Shown: positions 17,738 to 26,148, numbered from the stretch's first letter. The stretch: DNA of 29,990 bases from Bacillota bacterium (GCA_023391835.1 JAEWAE010000008.1:1-29990); one strand, 5' to 3'. Notes: a model not told the origin generated them from the letters alone. Numbers and translations: made by a program.

Positions 17738-17840
17738 CTTCCCCGCCCCGGAAAGCCGAACCCATCGGCCCCGCTCCCCACGCGTATGTATTTGTATCCC
17801 CTACCGGGCACACCGCAGCCGGGCTGCCCGGCCCCGCTTA

Positions 17841-18566
17841 TCAATGCAGCACTTTACTGAGGAATTCCCGCGTGCGGGGATTTTGCGGCGATTCAAAAAC
17901 GGACTGAGGAGGCCCCTCTTCCAGGATGCGTCCGTCATCGACAAAAAGCACCCGGTCGGCCATTTCGCGGGCGAAGCCCATCTCATGGGTGACGACCACC
18001 ATGGTCATGCCGTCCTCGGCAAGCTTTTTCATAACCTGGAGCACCTCGCCGACCATCTCGGGGTCGAGGGCGGAGGTCGGCTCGTCGAAAAGCATCACGT
18101 CGGGCGACATGCCCAGCGCCCGGGCAATGGCCACACGCTGCTGCTGTCCGCCGGAAAGCTGCGCCGGGAAGGCGTCCTGCTTATCCTGGAGCCCCACCCG
18201 GCCCAGCAGCTCCCGGGCGATGCCGGCGGCTTGTTCCTCCGGCATTTTCTTGAGCTTGACCAGCGGCAGTGTGATATTGCGCAGCACGCTCAAATGCGGA
18301 AACAGATTGAACTGCTGGAACACCATGCCGATCTTCTGCCGGATCTGGTTGATGTCGTTCTTTTTGTGGATCAGCGATTTGCCCTCGAAAATGATATCCC
18401 CTTCGGAAACATCTTCCAACAGGTTCAGGCATCGCAAAAACGTGCTTTTCCCGGAGCCGGACGGGCCGATGACGACGACCACTTCGCCCTTGTCGATGTG
18501 GGTGTCGATCCCTTTGAGCACCTGCAGGTGCTTATAACTCTTATGTAAATTGACCACCTGGATCAC
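17841..18566 (-). CDS. Amino-acid ABC transporter ATP-binding protein (GlnQ type)
   Basis: The cytoplasmic ATPase of the importer, 241 residues. Walker A GPSGSGKST is at 34-42, Q-loop in FQQFNLFPH, signature LSGGQ at 137-141, Walker B VMLFDE ending in Glu162, and the switch His194 in VVTHEMGF. The start is GTG at 18566 with GGGAGGAGGTG about eight bases upstream. It is first in the operon, directly behind a sigma-A promoter. The ATPase-permease-receptor order is the reverse of many such operons, which places the receptor last. Confidence 0.95.
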   Translation of the reverse strand: MIQVVNLHKSYKHLQVLKGIDTHIDKGEVVVVIGPSGSGKSTFLRCLNLLEDVSEGDIIFEGKSLIHKKNDINQIRQKIGMVFQQFNLFPHLSVLRNITLPLVKLKKMPEEQAAGIARELLGRVGLQDKQDAFPAQLSGGQQQRVAIARALGMSPDVMLFDEPTSALDPEMVGEVLQVMKKLAEDGMTMVVVTHEMGFAREMADRVLFVDDGRILEEGPPQSVFESPQNPRTREFLSKVLH

Positions 18567-18598
18567 GTCCGGGGCACCTCCTCCCGTGATATGAGTTT

Positions 18599-18627
18599 AT
18601 TCTATCATTATTTATGCATAAAATCAA
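18599..18627 (-). promoter_or_regulatory. Promoter of the amino-acid ABC operon with a spacer palindrome
   Basis: On the minus strand TTGATT (18622-18627) and TAGAAT (18599-18604) are 17 bases apart. The spacer holds the perfect palindrome TTTATGCATAAA (18611-18622), a plausible operator. Confidence 0.6.
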
Positions 18628-18719
18628 TATCCGGTCGCGTTCTTTTTGCACTTTGTGTCAGCCGTGCGTTTTGTGGGGTGGTTCGGAAATAATTTAGCTG
18701 ATATGCCGGATATTAGTCA

Positions 18720-18756
18720 AATACGTCCATAATATTTCGAATATTATGGACGTATT
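18720..18756. repeat. Perfect 17-bp inverted repeat with a 3-base loop
   Basis: The arms are AATACGTCCATAATATT (18720-18736) and its exact reverse complement (18740-18756), separated by TCG. No T-run follows on either strand and it is about 90 bases upstream of the ABC promoter. It could be an operator, a recombination site or a structured RNA. The rest of the gene-free gap (18757-18901) shows no ORF or structure that I recognise. Confidence 0.85.
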
Positions 18757-18901
18757 GCCATGTTTTGAACGGGCTTGATACCAGCGAATTACCGGGCTTT
18801 CGCTATTTTCACGGTAAAATCGGCCGAATCAGCCAGCCCTGCAGCTATTGCAAGATTGTATTTTTATACACTAATAAAAAATGGCGGCCCATTTGCCGCA
18901 T

Positions 18902-18928
18902 AAAAAAAGCGCCGGCCAAAGCCGGCGC
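18902..18928 (-). terminator. Terminator of the DivIVA-like gene
   Basis: On the minus strand GCGCCGGC-TTTG-GCCGGCGC is followed by seven T, starting 14 bases after the stop codon. Confidence 0.9.
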
Positions 18929-18941
18929 CCTGTATACCGTG

Positions 18942-19760
18942 TTATTCCTGCGGGTGGGAAGCAGAAAAATCAAAGCGGATGCCTCCCGGGGCGGTATCTT
19001 CCGACGCTGTGTCCGTTTCCGCATAAGCCGCCGCGGATTCTTCCGCAGAGGTCCCCTCTTCCCCGCCGTCAAACGCGTGGGCATAGACGGTGCGGAACTT
19101 TTCGGAGGCGTCCTCCATAGTCAGCAGCGTGCCGTCCAGCCGTCCGGCGGCGCCTCCGATTTCGCTGCGCAGGGAGGTCACGTCCCGCCGGAACGCGTCG
19201 GCTGTTTCCACCAGCGCGTCGCACTCCCCCTTGGCCCGGGCAAGAATATCCTCCGCCTGCCGCCGGGCGTTTTCCACAATGCGGTCGGCAGTAGCCTGCG
19301 CCTCCACCAGCACCCGGCTGATACGTTCCTCCGACTGCTCGCTGCGGCTGCCCGCGTCTTTGAGCCGCTCAATAGCGGCATCCTTCGCACGCAGCTCCTC
19401 CGCCTGCCGGCTCCGCTCCTGCTCCAACCGCTGGATTTCCTGCCGCAGCTGCCCGGCCTCGGCGTGAGCCCGGTCGATGTCTTCCGCCGCCGCTTCGGCC
19501 TGGGTGCGGGCCTCCTCCAGCTGCTTTGCCAGATCGACGTTTTTGCGCGTGACCGCCTCCAGCGCGTCGGAAATTTCTGCCGCCTTGGCCTCCTGCTGCT
19601 GGCGGGCCTTCTGTTCCTGGTCGAGCCGCTCGGCCGACTGGCTCAGCTGCTTTTTATAATCCGTCTCTTTGGAGCGGAAATCGCTTTCCTGCTTGTCGAT
19701 ATACGAAAGGACATCCTCTTTTTTAAAGCCGCCGACGGCGGTTTTGAATAAGCCATCCAT
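18942..19760 (-). CDS. DivIVA-like coiled-coil protein
   Basis: A 272-residue protein. I start at the ATG at 19760 (MDGLFKTAVGGFKKEDVLSYIDKQ), preceded by AAAGGAAGA; upstream in-frame starts lie in the promoter or its leader. The first 25 residues resemble the N-terminal module of clostridial DivIVA-like proteins, with a GGFKKEDVLSYID motif. Residues about 30-220 are almost continuous coiled coil rich in Glu, Gln, Ala and Arg, containing EAQATADRIVENARRQAEDIL, a repeat style common in DivIVA/Wag31 tails (long runs not shown in full). The C-terminus is acidic and probably disordered. It likely forms a scaffold at septum or poles; a specific partner is not evident. It has its own promoter at 19828-19856. 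Confidence 0.75.
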   Translation of the reverse strand: MDGLFKTAVGGFKKEDVLSYIDKQESDFRSKETDYKKQLSQSAERLDQEQKARQQQEAKAAEISDALEAVTRKNVDLAKQLEEARTQAEAAAEDIDRAHAEAGQLRQEIQRLEQERSRQAEELRAKDAAIERLKDAGSRSEQSEERISRVLVEAQATADRIVENARRQAEDILARAKGECDALVETADAFRRDVTSLRSEIGGAAGRLDGTLLTMEDASEKFRTVYAHAFDGGEEGTSAEESAAAYAETDTASEDTAPGGIRFDFSASHPQE

Positions 19761-19827
19761 GCCCTGATCTTCCTTTCCGGCGGGGAAGCAGCCCGACGGG
19801 CCTGCCCCGGTACAATAAATCCCTCTC

Positions 19828-19856
19828 ATTATATCAGCACGCCGGAAGGTTGACAA
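19828..19856 (-). promoter_or_regulatory. Sigma-A promoter of the DivIVA-like gene
   Basis: On the minus strand TTGTCA (19851-19856) and TATAAT (19828-19833) are exactly 17 bases apart. Transcription would begin near 19821. Confidence 0.8.
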
Positions 19857-19871
19857 GCCGCCCGGCGCAGC

Positions 19872-20963
19872 TCAGTCCTTCCACAGGTGAATGACGCCGG
19901 TATCATGAAAATGCTTGACGATGATAATGGTAATGGGGAGCAGGAACATGCCCGCCACGCCGAAAACTTTCAGCCCCACGAACATGGCGATCAGCGTAAT
20001 AAGCGGGTAAAGCCCGATGCGGTCGCCCACGATCTTCGGTTCCAGAATATTGCGTACCACTGTGATAATGGCATAGAGCGCCGCCAGGCACAGGCCGAGG
20101 TAGACATGCCCCGTGATAAGTTCCACCAGCGCCCAGGGGATCATCACTGTACCGGTGCCCAGCACGGGCAGGATATCCACGATGGCAATGATGGCCGCAA
20201 CCACGATGGAATGGGGGATACGGAAAAGCGTCAGCCCCACACTCAGCTCGATGAAAGTGATAAGCATCAGCGTCAGGTAAGCCCGCAGCAGGCGGAAAAC
20301 CGTGACAAAAAAGTAATTTTTGATATCCACGACGTACGCCTGGGCCTTATCGGGCAGCTGCCGCATGACAAAGGCGCGGATTTTGGTATAATCCATGCTC
20401 ATGAAGCAGGCGGCCACGATCGTGATGATAAAGGTAAGCAAAAAAGTCGGCACCTGCGTGACCACCGAATAGATCACATTCATAAGCCCCGAGGAAAGCG
20501 TCGACAGCCGTGTAACCTCGTCGGCCAGACCCTGCAGCGACTGGGCCAGCTTCTGCGACATATCCGCGGGCAGCGTGTTGAGATAGCCCGACACGCCCGC
20601 GGCGATATTCTCGATAGCTGTGGAAAGCTGGCGGAACAGCGCCGGCGCCATTTTGGAAACCGCCATCAGCTCCGACACGACCCGGCTCACGACAAACGTC
20701 ACCAGCGCGGCGAACACCGCCGCAAACACAAGCACCGTGAGCACTCCGCCCAGCCGGCGGTTTAGGTGCAGCCGTTTGTGGAGGAAAAACACCACCGGCT
20801 GGACCAGCGCGGCGATACAAAACGCGATGATAAACGGCAGCAGCCAGCCGACCACATATTTGACCAGGAACCAGACAATGACTGCGATCACGGCGTAATA
20901 GGCGCAATTGATCAGAAACCGACGCCGCTTGTCTTCCCGGTTCTGTTCCTTGAGAGAAATCAT
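19872..20963 (-). CDS. AI-2E family membrane protein (PerM/YtvI type)
   Basis: A 363-residue polytopic membrane protein of the AI-2E transporter family. Start chosen at the ATG at 20963 (MISLKEQNREDKRRRFL), with AAAGGGGGCG upstream, rather than 21032. About seven to eight hydrophobic segments are seen: a pair near residues 20-65, one near 70-95, and a cluster from about 195 to the end separated by an amphipathic stretch. The family stretch IPHSIVVAAIIAIVDILPVLG, here with the GTG that follows, is typical. Known members export small signals or act as Na+/H+ antiporters, so the substrate is open. Promoter at 21050-21078; the downstream DivIVA-like gene has its own. Confidence 0.85.
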   Translation of the reverse strand: MISLKEQNREDKRRRFLINCAYYAVIAVIVWFLVKYVVGWLLPFIIAFCIAALVQPVVFFLHKRLHLNRRLGGVLTVLVFAAVFAALVTFVVSRVVSELMAVSKMAPALFRQLSTAIENIAAGVSGYLNTLPADMSQKLAQSLQGLADEVTRLSTLSSGLMNVIYSVVTQVPTFLLTFIITIVAACFMSMDYTKIRAFVMRQLPDKAQAYVVDIKNYFFVTVFRLLRAYLTLMLITFIELSVGLTLFRIPHSIVVAAIIAIVDILPVLGTGTVMIPWALVELITGHVYLGLCLAALYAIITVVRNILEPKIVGDRIGLYPLITLIAMFVGLKVFGVAGMFLLPITIIIVKHFHDTGVIHLWKD

Positions 20964-21049
20964 CCCACGCCCCCTTTCCTTTGGGCTCTGTCCGCCTCTT
21001 CCGCGTATGCTCCACCGTTTCCGGTACGGCATATGCAGCCTTTGTCCCT

Positions 21050-21078
21050 ATTTTACGGTATTTTTGCCGGATTCGCAA
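21050..21078 (-). promoter_or_regulatory. Promoter of the AI-2E family gene
   Basis: On the minus strand TTGCGA (21073-21078) and TAAAAT (21050-21055) are 17 bases apart. Confidence 0.6.
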
Positions 21079-21197
21079 CGGATTCCGCCATTTCTCCGTG
21101 GACTTTTTCCAATATGCATAAAGCGAGCAATCCGGCGATTGGGGGAGATTTCGGGTGATAAATCGGTCTAATCCGGTTTGTCGCTGTCTGACGCCTT

Positions 21198-21227
21198 TTG
21201 CCGCATATCGGCGGGGTGTGGTATAGT
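21198..21227 (+). promoter_or_regulatory. Promoter of the threonine-pathway cluster
   Basis: TTGCCG (21198-21203) and TATAGT (21222-21227) are 18 bases apart, 41 bases before the ACT-protein start. Confidence 0.6.
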
Positions 21228-21268
21228 GTATCTGTATTGGAAACACAAGTATTTCGGTGGTGGACGAA

Positions 21269-21712
21269 ATGGAAACTCATTCGCATTTCCTTTTGGTGGA
21301 AAGCCGCATGCTGCCGGCCGTTTTCACCAAGGTGCTCGATGCCAAACGACTGCTTGACACCGGCCGTGCCCGCTCGGTCAATGAGGCGGTGCGCGCGGTC
21401 GGCATTTCGCGCAGCGCATTTTATAAATACCGCGAAAGCGTGCATGAGTTTGATTCGCACGCCGACGGGCGCATCCTGACGCTGCAGGCCATGCTGCGGG
21501 ACGAGGCCGGGGTGCTTTCCCGTATGACGGGCACGCTTTACCGCACGGGGGCCAATATTCTGACGATCAATCAGAATATCCCCGTCGGGGGCGTGGCGCC
21601 GGTTTCGGTGGCCATACGGGTCCATGACCCGAATATCAAGCTCGACGAGCTGCTGGATATGTTGCGCGGTCTGGACGGCATGCTGCAGATATCGGTGGTC
21701 TCCGGCGGATAA
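21269..21712 (+). CDS. PheB-type ACT-domain protein (UPF0735)
   Basis: A 147-residue protein if started at the ATG at 21269; GTG codons at 21257 and 21260 are alternatives, and all have only a weak GGTGG site. The N-terminal half (FLLVESRMLPAVFTKVL, ARSVNEAVRAVGISRSAFYKYRESV) looks like a small helix-turn-helix of the kind seen in PheB/UPF0735 proteins. The C-terminal half is an ACT domain (ILTLQAMLRDEAGVLSRMTGTL). Such a pairing suggests an amino-acid-sensing regulator, although the family function is not settled. It leads the cluster with hom, thrB and lysC, so threonine or a related amino acid is the likely signal. Confidence 0.85.
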   Translation: METHSHFLLVESRMLPAVFTKVLDAKRLLDTGRARSVNEAVRAVGISRSAFYKYRESVHEFDSHADGRILTLQAMLRDEAGVLSRMTGTLYRTGANILTINQNIPVGGVAPVSVAIRVHDPNIKLDELLDMLRGLDGMLQISVVSGG

Positions 21713-21762
21713 AACGCCGGCGTCCGTTTCGCTCCTTCTGGCCCGGAATCCATACGTTCCGG

Positions 21763-21786
21763 CCCGGGGCGGGTTCCCTCCCCGGG
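21763..21786 (+). other. GC-rich hairpin in the leader of hom
   Basis: CCCGGGG and CCCCGGG close a ten-base loop. No T-run follows. It could modulate hom translation or read-through. I see no T-box or riboswitch signature in this 113-base gap. Confidence 0.35.
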
Positions 21787-21825
21787 GGAGCGCAGGGGTT
21801 TTGGATTGGAAAGGGAGAGTCAGCC

Positions 21826-23070
21826 ATGATCGACATTGCAGTCCTCGGGCACGGCACGGTGGGTTCGGGCGTGCTCGAAGTATTTACCAAGAATCATAAA
21901 AGCATCATATCCAAAGCCGGCGAGGATATGCGCATCAAGTACATACTCGACCGGCGGGAATTTCCCGGGCTGCCCTATGCCGACCGTTTCGTCAAAAGCT
22001 TCGACCCCATCATTTCCGACCCCGACGTGCGCGTGGTGGTCGAGGTCATGGGCGGGCTCGACCCGGCTTTCGACTATGTCTCCCGCTGCCTCAAGAGCGG
22101 CAAAAGCGTCGTCACCTCCAACAAGGAGCTGGTGGCTGCCTACGGCGACGTGCTGCTGGCGCTGGCAAAGGAGCACAACGTCAATTTCCTGTTTGAAGCG
22201 AGTGTGGGCGGCGGCATCCCCATCATCCGCCCGCTGAGCCAGTGCCTGGCGGCCAACGAGATCCGCAGCATCGCGGGCATCCTTAACGGCACCACCAACT
22301 TCATTCTCACCAAGATGATCCACGAGCACATGGGCTTCGACGAGGCGTTGGCGCTCGCCCAGAAGCTCGGCTACGCCGAGCGCGACCCCACCGCCGACGT
22401 GGAGGGCATGGACGCCTGCCGCAAAATATGCATTCTGGCCTCCCTCGCCTTCGGACGACACGTTTACCCCAAGGATGTGCACACCGAGGGCATCACCGCC
22501 CTGACGCCCGAGGACGTGGCCTACGCCGCCGCGTGGGGCGGGGTCATTAAATTAATCGGCTGGGTGCGGAAAATGCCGGATAGCCGCATTGCCGCGCTGG
22601 TCAGCCCCGCCCTCATCCACCGGGAAAGTCAGCTTGCCAACGTAGACGACGTTTTCAACGGCATCCTCGTGCGAGGCGACGCCACGGGGGACGTGGTGTT
22701 CTACGGCCGGGGCGCCGGCAAGCTGCCGACTGCCAGCGCCGTGGTGGCGGATGTCATCGACGCCGTCAAGCATCTTAAGGCCCGCAAATATCTGTTCTGG
22801 CAGCCGGCGCAGGCGGGTTACCTCTGGGATTACCGGCTGGTGCCCGAGACATTCTTCGTGCGGGTGCGGGGTCACAGCCGGGCTGCCGTCATACGGGAAG
22901 CCGAGACGCTTTTCGGCAAAGTGACCGAGGTTGTACGGCCCGACATGCCCCAGGGCGAGGGCGCTTTCATCACGCCCCAGCTGCCCGAAGGCGAAATCCG
23001 CCGTGCGCTGGATACTTTCGCTTCCTACGACGACACCGTCCTTTCGACCATTCGGATTCTGGATTACTGA
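21826..23070 (+). CDS. hom: Homoserine dehydrogenase
   Basis: Reduces aspartate semialdehyde to homoserine, the branch step to threonine and methionine. The 414 residues show the nucleotide-binding GHGTVGSG (about 8-15), VEVMGG, TSNKELVA, GGGIPIIRP and the catalytic-domain stretch GILNGTTNFILTKM, then GYAERDPTADVEGMDACRK. The C-terminal about 75 residues occupy the place of the usual ACT domain but lack a clear Asp-x-x-Gly-Val-Leu motif, so feedback sensing may be weakened or shifted to the ACT protein encoded upstream (inference). The ATG follows AAAGGGAGAG. Confidence 0.95.
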   Translation: MIDIAVLGHGTVGSGVLEVFTKNHKSIISKAGEDMRIKYILDRREFPGLPYADRFVKSFDPIISDPDVRVVVEVMGGLDPAFDYVSRCLKSGKSVVTSNKELVAAYGDVLLALAKEHNVNFLFEASVGGGIPIIRPLSQCLAANEIRSIAGILNGTTNFILTKMIHEHMGFDEALALAQKLGYAERDPTADVEGMDACRKICILASLAFGRHVYPKDVHTEGITALTPEDVAYAAAWGGVIKLIGWVRKMPDSRIAALVSPALIHRESQLANVDDVFNGILVRGDATGDVVFYGRGAGKLPTASAVVADVIDAVKHLKARKYLFWQPAQAGYLWDYRLVPETFFVRVRGHSRAAVIREAETLFGKVTEVVRPDMPQGEGAFITPQLPEGEIRRALDTFASYDDTVLSTIRILDY

Positions 23071-23126
23071 GCGGAGCACGGCGACTGTCGCTGCCCGCGC
23101 GCATAAAATAAGACAGGGGACACACC

Positions 23127-24029
23127 ATGATCAGGATAACGGTTCCGGCCACCAGCGCCAATCTCGGGCCGGGGTTCGACTCACTGGGCCTTGCGCTGCG
23201 AATGTACAACACCATCTGGATGGAGGAGACCGACGGCATCGACATTGCCACCGTCGACGGCACCCAGGTGCCCGCCGATGGGGAAAACCTCATCTATAAG
23301 ACCGCGCTGTTCCTCTATCACCTCTGCGGGCGCAAATGCCCGGGTCTGCGCATCCGGCAGGAAAACCGCATCCCCATGACGCGGGGGCTGGGCAGCAGCT
23401 CGGCCTGCATTGTGGGCGGGCTGCTGGGCGCCAACGAGCTGATGGGCTCACCCCTCTCGCGGGAGGACCTGGTGAATCTGGCCGCCGTACTCGAGGGGCA
23501 CCCCGACAATTCCACCCCCGCGCTGCTGGGCGGGCTGGTGACCGCGGTGCTGGAAGGCGACCGGGTCTATTGCGTAAAGGTGCCCATTTCGGGCCGGCTC
23601 AAATTCGCCGCCTTTATCCCCGATTTCGAGCTCAAGACCGAGGTTTCCCGCGCCGCATTGCCGGAGCAGGTCACCCATAAGGATGCCGCGTTCAATCTTT
23701 CTCGCGCCGCGCTGATGACGGCCTCCCTCTTTTCGGGCAGTCTGGATAATCTGCGCATCGCCGTGCAGGATAAACTGCATCAGCCATACCGGCTGCAGTT
23801 TATTCCCGGGGCACAGGAAGTATTCGACATGTGCACCCGGCTGGGTGCCTACGGCTCCTACATCAGCGGCGCCGGGCCCACCCTTATGGCCATGGTGAGC
23901 ATCACCGACCTCAAATTCCAGGCGCGTGCCACAGATGAGCTGGCCCACAGCCGGCCGGACTGGAAACTTGTGATGCTCGACTGCGACGAAAGCGGCGCCA
24001 CAGCGGAAACTGCCGCCGCGCCGGACTGA
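23127..24029 (+). CDS. thrB: Homoserine kinase
   Basis: Phosphorylates homoserine with ATP on the way to threonine. A GHMP-family kinase of 300 residues: motif 1 VPATSANLGPGFDSLGLAL at the N-terminus, motif 2 PMTRGLGSSSA (83-93) that binds ATP phosphates, and motif 3 YGSYISGAGPTLMAM near the C-terminus. The ATG follows CAGGGG and lies 56 bases after hom. No threonine synthase gene is present in the window, so the last step is encoded elsewhere. Confidence 0.95.
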   Translation: MIRITVPATSANLGPGFDSLGLALRMYNTIWMEETDGIDIATVDGTQVPADGENLIYKTALFLYHLCGRKCPGLRIRQENRIPMTRGLGSSSACIVGGLLGANELMGSPLSREDLVNLAAVLEGHPDNSTPALLGGLVTAVLEGDRVYCVKVPISGRLKFAAFIPDFELKTEVSRAALPEQVTHKDAAFNLSRAALMTASLFSGSLDNLRIAVQDKLHQPYRLQFIPGAQEVFDMCTRLGAYGSYISGAGPTLMAMVSITDLKFQARATDELAHSRPDWKLVMLDCDESGATAETAAAPD

Positions 24030-24144
24030 TTCGTTCCCCGTTTTCCATCGTCATATCGTGCGGCGAGGGTACCCGGCAGGGTTCCGTCCCGCCGCTTTCC
24101 GACAGCAACCGAATTGGGATCCAGCGAAAGGATGGAACGTTTGC

Positions 24145-25356
24145 ATGAGTCTGATTGTCCAGAAATTCGGCGGCTCTTCCGTGGCTAACCCCGAAAGGGT
24201 CATGAATGCCGCCCGGATTATCACCGATACTTACAAAGCCGGTAACAACGTGGTGGCCGTGGTGTCCGCCCAGGGGGACACCACCGACGACCTGATTGAA
24301 AAAGCGAAGGAAATCAACCCGGCCGCCTCCAAGCGTGAAACGGATATGCTGCTTAGCACCGGCGAGCAGATATCGGTGGCGCTGACGGCTATGGCCATCG
24401 AGAGGATCGGCTGCCCGGTCATTTCTCTGACCGGCTGGCAGGCCGGTATGCGCACCGACACCACTTACGGCAACGCCCGCATCGACCGCATCGACTCCGC
24501 CCGCATCCAGGAAGAGCTAGACCGGCACCGCATCGTGGTGGTGGCGGGTTTCCAGGGCATCAATAAGATGGAGGATATCACCACGCTGGGCCGCGGTGGG
24601 TCGGATACCACGGCGGTAGCCTTCGCGGCGGCTCTGGGGGCCGACCTGTGCCAGATTTACACCGACGTGGACGGCGTGTATACCACCGACCCGCGCATCG
24701 AGCCACATGCGCGCAAGCTCGACGAGATCAGCTTTGACGAAATGCTGGAGCTTGCCTCACTGGGCGCCCAGGTGCTGCACAACCGATCGGTGGAAATGGC
24801 CAAGCGTTATAACGTCAATCTGGAAGTGCTATCCAGTTTCCGAAACGTACCCGGAACCAAAGTCAAGGAGGTCGTCAACGTGGAAAAACTGCTGATACGC
24901 GGCGTGGCCCGCGACAACGACGTGGCCCGTATATCCGTCATCGGCGTGCCCGATGAGCCGGGCGTGGCGTTCAAAATATTCTCGCTGCTGGCGCGCAAAA
25001 AGATCAACGTCGACATCATACTGCAGTCGGTGGGCCGCGACGGCACCAAGGATATCACATTCACCGTGGCGGAGGGCCATCTGCGCACCGCGCTCGACGT
25101 GCTGCGGGAAAATTTGCTCCCCATGGGCGTACGGGATATCACTTCGGACGAAAACATATCGAAAGTTTCCATCGTCGGCGCCGGCATGGCCACCAACCCC
25201 GGCGTAGCGGCGCAGATGTTCCAGGCCCTCTATGAGGCGGGCATAAATATCCAGATGATTTCCACCAGCGAGATCAAAATATCAGTCCTTATCGAACGGA
25301 AAGACGCCGAACGGGCCGTGCGCGTGGTGCACGAAGCCTTCAAGCTGGGTGTCTGA
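24145..25356 (+). CDS. lysC: Aspartate kinase
   Basis: Catalyses the first step of the aspartate family of amino acids. I start at the ATG at 24145 (MSLIVQKFGGSSVANPERV), giving 403 residues; AAAGGATGG lies upstream. The kinase domain shows KFGGSS (7-12), LSTGEQISVAL, TLGRGGSDTTAVA and YTDVDGVYTTDPR. Two C-terminal ACT domains (VARISVIGVPDEPGVAFKIF and VSIVGAGMATNPGVAAQMF) bind effector amino acids. Size and layout match monofunctional Bacillus/Corynebacterium enzymes, which respond to lysine and/or threonine. Grouping with hom and thrB suggests a threonine-directed isozyme. A strong terminator follows. Confidence 0.95.
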   Translation: MSLIVQKFGGSSVANPERVMNAARIITDTYKAGNNVVAVVSAQGDTTDDLIEKAKEINPAASKRETDMLLSTGEQISVALTAMAIERIGCPVISLTGWQAGMRTDTTYGNARIDRIDSARIQEELDRHRIVVVAGFQGINKMEDITTLGRGGSDTTAVAFAAALGADLCQIYTDVDGVYTTDPRIEPHARKLDEISFDEMLELASLGAQVLHNRSVEMAKRYNVNLEVLSSFRNVPGTKVKEVVNVEKLLIRGVARDNDVARISVIGVPDEPGVAFKIFSLLARKKINVDIILQSVGRDGTKDITFTVAEGHLRTALDVLRENLLPMGVRDITSDENISKVSIVGAGMATNPGVAAQMFQALYEAGINIQMISTSEIKISVLIERKDAERAVRVVHEAFKLGV

Positions 25357-25371
25357 CCCACAAAGAGTATA

Positions 25372-25415
25372 AAATAAACGCGCCCACGCCAATGTCGGCG
25401 TGGGCGCGTTTATTT
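25372..25415. terminator. Bidirectional terminator after lysC
   Basis: A perfect 19-bp stem (25372-25390 with 25397-25415) around AATGTC, A-rich at its base on one side and T-rich on the other. It separates lysC from the convergent HD-nucleotidase gene. Confidence 0.9.
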
Positions 25416-25527
25416 ACGGGCACATTCAAAATGAGTAGTCGCTTATATCAAATAACTCCGCCTTTTTGCCGTCATGTGCAGCCTGTTTCACAATATGACG
25501 GGCGAAGCTCTTCGTATCCCTACGCGG

Positions 25528-26121
25528 CTATTTCTGCTCATCCAGTGGCAGACGGTAGGCCGGCAGGAATTCAGTCAGGAAACAGTCCACCTCCGGCAGA
25601 TGCATGGCGCGCAGATACGCATCCTGTGCGGCCGCGGCACTCTGAAACTCCCGGTTACCGGCCTTTTCCTCCTCGATGCACTTGATCAGGGCGGAAAGCT
25701 TGTCCGCCGCCTTGACAAGCCGCAGCAGATGGGCGTCCTCCCCGTCCGCCGCCCGGGGAGCCAGCAGCGGCACGAAGCGGGGGCGCAGATCCGCCGGCAG
25801 CATCTCCAGCAGCCGCCGGCGTGAGTGATCCTCCACCTGGCGATACGCTCCGCGGATGTCGGGGCTGAAATATTTGACCGGGGTGGGCAGATCGCCGGTA
25901 AATATTTCCGGCGCGTCGTGATACAGACCCAGCAGCGCGGCCCGGCCCGGGTCCATATGCGCACCGAAGCGGGCGTTTGCCAGCTCGCACAGGGCATGGG
26001 CCAGCACGGCGGTGTCAAAGCTGTGGAGGCTGAGGCTTTCGGGGGTGGTGTTGCGCATCAGGCCCCAGCGGTTGATGTATTTCATCCGGTTGAGAATGGC
26101 AAAAAAACTCGAATGGGCCAA
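25528..26121 (-). CDS. YfbR-like HD-domain 5'-deoxynucleotidase
   Basis: A cytoplasmic metal-dependent phosphohydrolase expected to remove phosphate from deoxynucleoside monophosphates. A TTG start at 26121, with GGAGGG seven bases upstream, gives 197 residues beginning MAHSSFFAILNRMK. With this start Arg18, Trp19, His33, His68, Asp69, Glu72 and Asp77 fall at the same numbers as the active-site residues I recall for E. coli YfbR, and the last metal Asp is Asp140 in KAADKL, which supports the start. The DedA gene ends 27 bases away upstream on the same strand, so the two are probably cotranscribed. Confidence 0.88.
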   Translation of the reverse strand: MAHSSFFAILNRMKYINRWGLMRNTTPESLSLHSFDTAVLAHALCELANARFGAHMDPGRAALLGLYHDAPEIFTGDLPTPVKYFSPDIRGAYRQVEDHSRRRLLEMLPADLRPRFVPLLAPRAADGEDAHLLRLVKAADKLSALIKCIEEEKAGNREFQSAAAAQDAYLRAMHLPEVDCFLTEFLPAYRLPLDEQK

Positions 26122-26148
26122 TGGAAATCCCTCCGCAGACACGGCCGG

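Noticed and set aside
18720..18756. Intrinsic terminator reading of the 37-bp inverted repeat
   Set aside because: No T-run on either strand, AT-rich stem, and the neighbouring DivIVA-like gene already has a clear terminator at 18902-18928.
18765..19751. 328-codon forward frame across the DivIVA-like gene
   Set aside because: Antisense to the coiled-coil gene and crosses its strong terminator. No ribosome site.
21713..24144. T-box, threonine leader or lysine riboswitch in the hom-thrB-lysC gaps
   Set aside because: The gaps are 113, 56 and 115 bases, too short for a T-box or lysine riboswitch, and no conserved core motifs are seen. Only GC-rich hairpins are present.
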